A stretch of DNA of 64,000 nt, from contig NZ_JAQSDN010000007.1 of the NCBI RefSeq assembly GCF_029945925.1, forward strand, positions 1 through 64,000, given 5' to 3'. The notes under the pieces were generated by a model. The model was not told the origin of the DNA. It worked only from the letters and a program-made list of their open reading frames with translations, and made no database searches. Positions 58,117 through 64,000 of the stretch are shown here, piece by piece. Each line of letters starts with the position of its first letter. Within the stretch, counting starts at the first letter, position 1. The stretch comes from Polaromonas sp. GTDB taxonomy: Bacteria > Pseudomonadota > Gammaproteobacteria > Burkholderiales > Burkholderiaceae_C. Made by a program: the position numbers and the translations under genes.

Positions 58117-58291
58117 CGTAGAAACCCGCCCGCGTCGGAAAGTCTCTGCACCAAACTTTGGCGGGAGGCATGGCCGCGCGGTCCGCAGGGGGACGTTTTG
58201 CAGGCGACAATCCACTTTCCGGCCGTTGCATCTCCCGCCACAGGCGGGGCATCCCCGCTCTTGCAGCACGCCGTTTTTGAAAGACCTCCGC

Positions 58292-58738
58292 ATGCCTGCC
58301 CTGATGAAATTTCTCCATATCGCCGCCGCCATCGTGTGGCTGGGCGGCATCAGCTTCATGCTTTTTGCGCTGCGGCCTGCCGCCGCCGCGCAGCTGCCCC
58401 CACCGCAGCGCCTGCCGCTGATGACCCTGGTCCTGCAAAAGTTTTTCGTGCTGGTCTGGCCCGCCATAGCGCTGCTGCTGCTCACCGGGCTGGCCATGCT
58501 GCTGGCTGTCGGCATGAAAAACGCGCCGTTGGGCTGGCACCTGATGTTCGGCATCGGCCTGCTGATGTTCGCGCTGTTCGGCCACCTTTATTTTGGCCCC
58601 TACCGGCGCCTGAAACTGGCGGTGGCCGCCGCGGACTGGCCCGAAGGCGGGCGCCGTGTGGGCCAGATCGCCACCCTGGCCATGAGCAACCTGGTGCTCG
58701 GCGCCCTGGCCATTGCGGCCGTGATTTTCTGGGTCTGA
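58292..58738 (+). CDS. CopD-like membrane protein
   Basis: From the ATG at 58292 the product has 148 residues with four membrane segments (FLHIAAAIVWLGGISFMLFAL, VLVWPAIALLLLTGLAMLLAV, LMFGIGLLMFALFGHLYF, MSNLVLGALAIAAVIFWV). It has the AAAIVWLGG pattern of CopD-like proteins. No metal site is clear. It is divergent to atpI. Confidence 0.75.
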   Translation: MPALMKFLHIAAAIVWLGGISFMLFALRPAAAAQLPPPQRLPLMTLVLQKFFVLVWPAIALLLLTGLAMLLAVGMKNAPLGWHLMFGIGLLMFALFGHLYFGPYRRLKLAVAAADWPEGGRRVGQIATLAMSNLVLGALAIAAVIFWV

Positions 58739-58802
58739 GGGTGCATGCTGTCAGCGCGATGACGATGGACGAAACACGCTGTCCTGCGGTCAGGGCGCGG
58801 CC

Positions 58803-59375
58803 ATGAGCACACGCAGAAAACGCAGCCCGCCACCTCGCTCCTGGACGGACCGCTTCACCAAAGGAATCAGCCGCGAAACGCTGGCGGCTCACCCATGGCT
58901 CAAGCCGGTGGCACATCACCTGCGCGAACCCGGGCTCTGGCATGTGCAACACGAGGCTGTGGCCCGCGGCGTGGCCATCGGCCTGTTCTGGGCGTTTGCA
59001 TTGCCTGTCGCCCAGATCCTGGTGGCCGCCGTCCACTGCATCTGGTGGCGCGGCAACATCCCGGTGGCTGCCGGCATGACGCTGATCACGAATCCGTTCA
59101 CCATCGGCTTCTGGCTTTGGCTGGCTTACAAGCTGGGCAGCCTGATCCTGGGGATTTCGCCCCTTGAGGTGGAAGCCGGCAGCGCAGCACTGGAGGCGGC
59201 GTCAGCCAGCGCCGGCTTTGATGTCATGGGCTGGCTGGAACGTTTTGGCTGGCCGGCCGTGCTCGGCATGGCCATTTTTGCCGTCGTCGGCTCGGCCGGC
59301 GGTTATGTGCTGGTCAACCTCATCTGGCGCTTTCGCGTCTGGTTCAAGCGGCGTGTCCAGCGCCATGGCCGTTAG
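58803..59375 (+). CDS. DUF2062-domain membrane protein
   Basis: The 190-residue protein matches DUF2062: HQHEAVARGVAIGLFWAFALPVAQILVAAV-type and NIPVAAGMTLITNPFTIGFWLWLAYKLGSLILG, plus a C-terminal helix. Unknown function. It follows the CopD-like gene on the same strand. Confidence 0.85.
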   Translation: MSTRRKRSPPPRSWTDRFTKGISRETLAAHPWLKPVAHHLREPGLWHVQHEAVARGVAIGLFWAFALPVAQILVAAVHCIWWRGNIPVAAGMTLITNPFTIGFWLWLAYKLGSLILGISPLEVEAGSAALEAASASAGFDVMGWLERFGWPAVLGMAIFAVVGSAGGYVLVNLIWRFRVWFKRRVQRHGR

Positions 59376-59446
59376 TACCGCCACCCGAAAATAGCGAAAC
59401 ACAGCCTGCGCGACAATCCTCTCCCCCACCCCTTTTTTTGAGCGCC

Positions 59447-60367
59447 ATGATGAGCACTTCCAGCCCCGCTTCGATCACGCCCCTGCCCGCCACACCTTGC
59501 TACCTCAACGGCGAATTCACCGCGCTGCGGGACGCGAAGGTCAGTGTGATGGACCGCGGCTTCATCTTCGGTGACGGCGTCTACGAAGTGGTGCCGGTGT
59601 ATGCCGGTCAGCCCTTCCGCTTTGCACAGCACATGGCACGCCTGGACCGCAGCCTGGCGGAGGTGCGCATCGCCAATCCATTGGCCCACGCCCAGTGGCG
59701 CGAGGTCACGCTCAAGCTGGTCGCCGACTACGCGCTGCAGATGCACACCTCGCCGGAAAAAACCGACCAGTTGGTCTACATCCAGATCACCCGCGGCGTG
59801 GCGCTGCGCGACCATGTGATGCCGCCCGACCTGACGCCCACCGTGTTTGTCATGACCAACACGATGAAGCCACCGACGCCGGAGCAGCGCGCGCACGGCG
59901 TGGCCTGCGTCACCGCCGACGACTTCCGCTGGAGCAAGGCCCACATCAAGAGCACCAGCCTGCTGGGCGCGGTGTTCGCGCGCCAGATCAGCGCCGACGT
60001 GGGCGCGGTGGAAACCGTGATGTTCCGCGACGGCTTCCTCAGTGAAGCGGCCGCCTGCAACGTCTGGGTCGTCCAGGGCGGCAAGGTGATGGGCCCGCCC
60101 AAGGACAACCTGGTGCTCGAAGGCATTCGTTACGGCCTGATCGAGGAGATCTGCCGCGATGCCGGCATCCCGTTTGAACTGCGCCGGGTCAAGCGCGAAG
60201 AAGTTTTCGCCGCCGACGAGCTGCTGCTGTCGTCGGCGACCAAGGAGGTGCTGGCCGTCACCTCGCTCGACGGCAAGCCCGTCGGCCAAGGTCAGCCCGG
60301 CCCGGTTTACGCGAAGCTGCACGCGGCCTACCAGCGCGCCAAACAGGCGCCGGCGGAGAAGGCATGA
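59447..60367 (+). CDS. dat: D-amino-acid / class-IV PLP aminotransferase
   Basis: The 306-residue protein starts at one of two adjacent ATGs (59447 or 59450). It shows fold-type IV motifs: VMDRGFIFGDGVYEVVPVYAG, the catalytic Lys within AHIKSTSLLG, and the end EVLAVTSLDGKPVGQGQPGPV. The family converts D-amino acids to keto acids and is used in cell-wall or D-amino-acid metabolism. Its stop overlaps the ybeD start by ATGA. Confidence 0.9.
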   Translation: MMSTSSPASITPLPATPCYLNGEFTALRDAKVSVMDRGFIFGDGVYEVVPVYAGQPFRFAQHMARLDRSLAEVRIANPLAHAQWREVTLKLVADYALQMHTSPEKTDQLVYIQITRGVALRDHVMPPDLTPTVFVMTNTMKPPTPEQRAHGVACVTADDFRWSKAHIKSTSLLGAVFARQISADVGAVETVMFRDGFLSEAAACNVWVVQGGKVMGPPKDNLVLEGIRYGLIEEICRDAGIPFELRRVKREEVFAADELLLSSATKEVLAVTSLDGKPVGQGQPGPVYAKLHAAYQRAKQAPAEKA

Positions 60368-60666
60368 ACACCCCGCCCAAACCGCCCGCGCCACCCGAAA
60401 CGCCGCGCCAGGAATCGCTGATCGAGTACCCCTCGCTGTTTCCCATCAAGGTCATGGGCGAGAAGGTCGACGGCCTGGTCCATGCCATCACCATGGTCGC
60501 CCATCAGTTCGACCCGACGTTTGACGCGACCACCATCGAGCTGCGCGAAAGCAAGGGCGGCAAATACCTGGGCGTGACCATCACCGTCACCGCCACCTCC
60601 AGGGCGCAGCTCGACGAGTTGTACAGCACGCTGTCCACGCACCCGATGGTCAAAGTGGTGCTCTAG
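60364..60666 (+). CDS. ybeD: YbeD-family protein (DUF493)
   Basis: The 100-residue protein reads SLIEYPSLFPIKVMGEKVDGLVHAITMVAHQFDPTFDATTIELRESKGGKYLGVTITVTATSRAQLDELYSTLSTHPMVKVVL, the DUF493 pattern of an ACT-like regulatory domain. In other bacteria it precedes lipB. It starts within the stop of dat. Confidence 0.9.
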   Translation: MNTPPKPPAPPETPRQESLIEYPSLFPIKVMGEKVDGLVHAITMVAHQFDPTFDATTIELRESKGGKYLGVTITVTATSRAQLDELYSTLSTHPMVKVVL

Positions 60667-60680
60667 GCGGAAACCCTGCC

Positions 60681-60804
60681 CTATATGAAAAAATCAGATT
60701 GATTTCTTTCATATGGGGCTTTGGCAGCGCCCTTGTGAAAGAAATCGCTGCCGAAATTAAGTCTTTGCGATTTGGCAATTTCGATATAATCATCCATCCC
60801 AAGG
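60681..60804. promoter_or_regulatory. higBA leader: -10 element, and two mutually exclusive hairpins
   Basis: TATAAT at 60785-60790 is a likely -10. Imperfect palindrome ATCCATCCC-AA-GGGTGGAT (about 60792-60810) overlaps the start region and could be the HigA operator. Upstream, ATATGAAA/TTTCATAT (60683-60690, 60707-60714) and GATTTCTTTCA/TGAAAGAAATC (60701-60711, 60736-60746) share one arm, so only one hairpin can form at a time. Confidence 0.5.
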
Positions 60805-60816
60805 GTGGATAATAAT

Positions 60817-61152
60817 TTGAAAATCGACTTTTTCAACGCCAAAGACAAAGAGTTTTTTGAAAGCTCGAAACAAGTCACCAAGGCACATGGCCCCGAAAAC
60901 GCCAAAAAACTCAAGCGCCGACTGGACGATCTTGACGCTGCGCAGTCCATGGAAGACATGCGCAGCCTGCCCGGGCATTGGGAAGAACTTAAAGGCGACC
61001 GTCTCGGGCAGTTCTCGGCGCACCTGCACGGAGGCCTGCGGCTCATTGTGAAACCGCAAAAGCAGCCTCCACCCGCCAAACCCGATGGTGGCCTTGACTG
61101 GCCAGCCATCGACAGCATTTATATCGTTGAATTGGTGAACTACCATGACTGA
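60817..61152 (+). CDS. higB: HigB-like toxin (RelE/ParE superfamily)
   Basis: From the TTG at 60817 the product has 111 residues: LKIDFFNAKDKEFFESSKQVTKAHGPENAKKLKRRLDDLDAAQSMEDMRSLPGHWEELKGDRLGQFSAHLHGGLRLIVKP. This matches HigB/RelE-like mRNA-cutting toxins (RLIV, the basic rows). The TTG is favoured because GGTGG lies 8-12 bases upstream; the GTG at 60805 has no SD. The antitoxin gene overlaps by 8 bp. Confidence 0.8.
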   Translation: MKIDFFNAKDKEFFESSKQVTKAHGPENAKKLKRRLDDLDAAQSMEDMRSLPGHWEELKGDRLGQFSAHLHGGLRLIVKPQKQPPPAKPDGGLDWPAIDSIYIVELVNYHD

Positions 61153-62254
61153 ACAAAACTTGAGCTACCGCCCGGTTGAGGTTTCTCCGCCAGGCGACAC
61201 CTTGGCCGAGCTCATTGAAGAACGCGGCATTGCGCAGGCCGAATTGGCGCGCCGTATGGGCCGCCCCATCAATGCCGTCAATGAGATGGTGCTGGGTACC
61301 AAAGAAATTACGGAAGACACCGCGCTGGAACTCGAACGCGTGCTGGGTACCCCTGCACATTTCTGGCTTGCTCGCGAGTCCCGGTACCGTGAATACATGG
61401 CCAGGCTACGTGATGCCAATCGAGCAGAAAGCCGGCTCGACTGGCTTAACAAGTTTCCTATCAAGCAATTGCAGGACGCCGGACATTTGCCTGCAGGACG
61501 CTTAACGGAATCGTTCAAGGCGTCGTTGATTGAGCCAGCTCTTTGCTTCTTCGGCGTCGCATCACCGGAAGGCTGGCACGGACAGTACGACCGCGTGCAA
61601 GCGGCATTCCGCCGCGCCAATCCCGCCAAGCAAACCGACAACGCCGCCATCACCGCCTGGCTGCGTCTCGGTGAGCTGCAGGCACTGAAAGCGGATATTC
61701 CTGCCTTCAGCGCGGAGAAGTTGCAAGCTAGCATCGCAGACCTTCGATCACTCAGCACCCGACCTGCGGCAGAAATAGGCGCCGGCTTGCGGGCACGGTG
61801 CGCTGAAGCTGGTGTGGTGTTGGCTTTTGTACCGCCCTTCCCGCGCACCCACGTCAGTGGCGTTGCTCGTTGGCTGGGTGACCGTCCGTTGATACAGCTG
61901 TCACTGCTGGGCAAATGGAATGATGTGTTCTGGTTCAGTTTTTTTCATGAAATGGCCCATATCCTCAAGCACCCCAAAAAAGCAGTGTTTCTGGACGACG
62001 CCAGTTCAGGCTCGGCGGCAGAGAGCAAAGAAGAAAAGGAGGCAGATCAGTTTGCGGCTGACGTACTGATTCCATCCGCTGACCGTAAACGCCTTGGTCA
62101 GATTGAGCTTACCGTCGCCGGCGTGCACAAATTTGCGAAGGAGGTCGATATTCACCCCGGTATCGTGACGGGATGCCTTCAGCATATGGGACTGGTTGCC
62201 TGGGCCAGCCCCATGAACCAGCTGAAAGATCGCTACCAAATCGCCGCGAAGTAA
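61145..62254 (+). CDS. higA: HigA-like antitoxin fused to an ImmA/IrrE-type metallopeptidase
   Basis: The 369-residue product has an N-terminal Xre HTH (IAQAELARRMGRPINAVNEMVLGTKEITEDTALELERVLG), a helical linker, and a C-terminal ImmA/IrrE domain with HEMAHILKH (HExxH, about residue 268). Full-length antitoxins of this kind occur next to HigB-like toxins. The peptidase may act in trans on the repressor; this is inferred. It overlaps higB and ends 9 bp before mod. Confidence 0.82.
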   Translation: MTEQNLSYRPVEVSPPGDTLAELIEERGIAQAELARRMGRPINAVNEMVLGTKEITEDTALELERVLGTPAHFWLARESRYREYMARLRDANRAESRLDWLNKFPIKQLQDAGHLPAGRLTESFKASLIEPALCFFGVASPEGWHGQYDRVQAAFRRANPAKQTDNAAITAWLRLGELQALKADIPAFSAEKLQASIADLRSLSTRPAAEIGAGLRARCAEAGVVLAFVPPFPRTHVSGVARWLGDRPLIQLSLLGKWNDVFWFSFFHEMAHILKHPKKAVFLDDASSGSAAESKEEKEADQFAADVLIPSADRKRLGQIELTVAGVHKFAKEVDIHPGIVTGCLQHMGLVAWASPMNQLKDRYQIAAK

Positions 62255-62263
62255 GTACGCTAC

Positions 62264-62944
62264 ATGCCCACCCTCGACTGGCTTAACCGCGCCCAGGCCT
62301 TCACCACTTCGGCGCGTGTGCCTTACCGCCTGCTGGAAGAAGTTTCGGTCCACACGCCGGCTGCAAAATCTGGAACGCCCGCGGCGGAACCCGCACCAAC
62401 CCAGCCCGCTCAGGCCGAGCTCCTCAGCACTCCCCTTGAGCCCACCTCCTCCGTTCGCCCTGAGCCTGTCGAAGGGTCCCTGGCCTCGATCAGCACAGCC
62501 CGAACAGAGATCACCGACAACCTGCTGATCCAGGGCGACAACCTCGAAGCGATCAAGGCCATGCTGCCCTTCTACCGCGGCCAGGTCAAATGCATCTTCA
62601 TCGACCCGCCCTACAACACCAAAAGCGCGTTCGAACATTACGACGACAACCTCGAACACGCCCAGTGGCTGAGCATGATGCTGCCGCGCCTGCAGCTTTT
62701 GCGCGAGTTGCTGCGGGAAGACGGCTCCATCTGGGTGACGATTGATGACAACGAAGGGCACTACCTCAAGGTCTTGATGGATGAGGTGTTTGGACGCGGG
62801 AATTTTGTGGCTAATGTGATCTGGCAGAAGCGCTTTTCTCCCAACAGCACCGCTGTACACCTAACCTCGTGGGCGGTCGTGGCGCCAAAGTTTTCATTTC
62901 GGCACAAGTGGCGGTGGCGACAGGGCAAGAAGTCAGCTATGTGA
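62264..62944 (+). pseudogene. mod: Type III-like DNA methyltransferase (Mod), truncated, with an in-frame repeat
   Basis: The 226-residue frame has the methyltransferase motif IFIDPPYNTKSAF and NLLIQGDNLEAIKAMLPFYRGQVK, typical of type III Mod proteins. After VIWQKRFSPNST it goes into unrelated sequence and stops at 62944, so the catalytic second half (FxGxG) and target recognition are lost. Residues about 63-72 are encoded by the dispersed repeat CGTTCGCCCTGAGCCTGTCG (62452-62471, whole unit to 62477), read as SVRPEPVEG. The truncation makes a working methylase unlikely. Confidence 0.75.
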
Positions 62945-63183
62945 ATAACAAAGGCCTGGATGCCAAACATTACAAAGGGCTGGTGCTCGATTTGTTGGCC
63001 TTGGGGGCGCAACCTCGCCAGAAGATCAACGATCTGCTGCTATCCAAGCTTCCGGCGTCCATCGACGGAAGCTTGCGACGGAAGGAATACATCAAGAATT
63101 TGCTGCAGGAAATGGCCCGCGACCAGCAGATTGAGAATGTTGGAGGAGCGACCCGGGCGGCAAAATGGCAGCTCAAGAAGTAG
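62869..63183 (+). pseudogene. C-terminal remnant of an AlbA/RecG-like ATP-binding protein
   Basis: From the junction at about 62850 a frame reads GGRGAKVFISAQVAVATGQEVSYVNNKGLDAKHYKGLVLDLLALGAQPRQKINDLLLSKLPASIDGSL, to KWQLKK. This is the winged-helix end typical of ATP-binding AlbA_2/RecG-like regulators. The front part was lost in the same deletion that cut mod. Confidence 0.5.
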
Positions 63184-63331
63184 CTCCTGAATTGGATAAA
63201 CACACCGCACGGAAGAATTCACTAATCCAATCCAGCCACCCGCCAGGAAAATTTAGTCCTTAAAAATCAACAACTTACATTCGATTTCCGCATTAGCTCA
63301 GCCTAACTTTATCCAATTCACCACCTCTTCT

Positions 63332-64000
63332 ATGTCAACCCTGACCCTCAAGTCCTACCAACAAGCCGCCCTGGACGCGCTGCGGGCATTTGCCCGCTCT
63401 GCCCAGCTCAAAGGCCCGGCCCTGGCTTTTGGAGAACAGGTGGGGCGCCCCTACAACCCGGACCCGTTTGGCGAGGTGCCCTGCATTTGCCTGCGCATTA
63501 CCACGGGCGGCGGCAAAACACTGATGGCGGCGCATGCTGTGAATGTGCTGGCTCAGGAATGGCGTGCGACCGATGCGCCCGTGGCCGTGTGGCTGGTGCC
63601 CAGCGACACGATTCGCAGCCAGACACTCAAGGCACTGCAGACGGCGGGCCACCCCTACCGCGAAGCGCTGGAGGCAAGTTATGGCGCTGGCGTGCGGGTC
63701 TGCGTGCTGGAAGACCTGGCCAACATTGCGCCGTCCGACTGGGGCCAGCGCGCCGTGGTGGTGGTGGCGACGATCCAGAGCTTTCGCATTGACGACACCG
63801 ACAAGCGCAATGTGTACAGCTTTTCGGAAAGTTTTGAGAGGCATTTCAAAGGCTGCGAAGCGCAGCGCCTGCGCGTGTTGCACGATTTGCCGGATGCCAT
63901 CGTGACCGCCGAAGAGGCGGCGGCTGACAGCACGGGTGTGCTGCGCGGCTTTGTGGGCCAGCCGCGCTGGAGCCTGACCAACTGGCTGGCGCTGCACGAG
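63332..64000 (+). CDS. res: Type III restriction endonuclease Res subunit, 5' part (runs off window)
   Basis: The ATG at 63332 opens a frame to the window end (223 codons). It reads LKSYQQAALDALRAFARSAQLKGPAL, with helicase motif I LRITTGGGKTLMAAHAVNVLA and VWLVPSDTIRSQTLKALQ, VVVATIQSF; the type III Res/DEAD core. In full it would be about 900-1000 residues. It lacks an intact Mod partner here. Confidence 0.85.
   Translation, partial: MSTLTLKSYQQAALDALRAFARSAQLKGPALAFGEQVGRPYNPDPFGEVPCICLRITTGGGKTLMAAHAVNVLAQEWRATDAPVAVWLVPSDTIRSQTLKALQTAGHPYREALEASYGAGVRVCVLEDLANIAPSDWGQRAVVVVATIQSFRIDDTDKRNVYSFSESFERHFKGCEAQRLRVLHDLPDAIVTAEEAAADSTGVLRGFVGQPRWSLTNWLALHE

Overview
The window looks like a chromosomal segment of a GC-rich betaproteobacterium, most likely a comamonad (Polaromonas/Rhodoferax/Variovorax type). 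The evidence is the order and sequence of the ATP synthase operon, the CopD/DUF2062/Dat/YbeD neighbourhood, a ligase-associated DNA-repair operon and a diheme cytochrome c5. This assignment is inferred from protein sequence recall, not from a search.

Layout. (1) 1-4.6 kb: a copper-handling cluster on the + strand: the C-terminal part of a CopA P-type ATPase, a glutaredoxin-like protein, a 2Fe-2S ferredoxin/NAD(P)H reductase, a CueR-type regulator, a CopZ-like chaperone behind a MerR-type promoter with a 19-bp spacer, and a periplasmic His/Met-rich protein. (2) 4.6-10.2 kb: patchy accessory DNA. It holds an IS-like end remnant, an AraC regulator, a PaiB-like protein, decayed genes (an ATP-grasp-like fragment, a MerR fragment), a second CopZ-like gene with a perfect palindromic operator, a LysR regulator, an unknown protein and a MAPEG membrane protein. 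(3) 10.4-18 kb: an integrative-element-like module. A divergent Xre repressor faces a long leftward operon: excisionase, tyrosine recombinase, a 607-residue protein ending in a LAGLIDADG-type endonuclease domain, an AAA+ ATPase, a truncated metallophosphoesterase, HAD (Swiss-army-knife type) proteins in one intact and two decayed copies, and an MbcA/ParS/Xre-type antitoxin domain. (4) 18.4-37 kb: a defence-like island. It has a 1970-residue transglutaminase-like/DUF4011/SF1-helicase/nuclease/DUF3320 protein followed by a DUF4236 membrane protein and a voltage-gated K+ channel, an ArdC-like antirestriction pseudogene, a RloC/PrrC-like AAA ATPase paired with a HEPN protein, an Abi_C protein, an HNH protein, several small proteins, a Fic protein and an unknown helical protein. 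It ends near tRNA-Arg(CCG), whose 5' half is repeated beside it. (5) 38-60.7 kb: core chromosome: cytochrome c5, a YheT hydrolase, LemA/TPM proteins, the four-gene ligase-associated repair operon (exonuclease, ligase, helicase, PdeM), atpIBEFHAGDC on the minus strand, and CopD/DUF2062/Dat/YbeD on the plus strand. (6) 60.7-64 kb: a second small defence-type locus: HigB/HigA-ImmA toxin-antitoxin, a truncated type III methylase gene fused by deletion to the tail of another gene, and the start of a type III Res subunit.

The most interesting candidates for an undescribed system are the helicase-nuclease + DUF4236 + K+ channel trio (18.4-26.3 kb), the RloC-like ATPase with a separate HEPN partner (26.6-30.2 kb), and the integrase-led operon that carries a LAGLIDADG fusion, AAA+ ATPase, phosphoesterase and HAD genes (10.9-17.6 kb).
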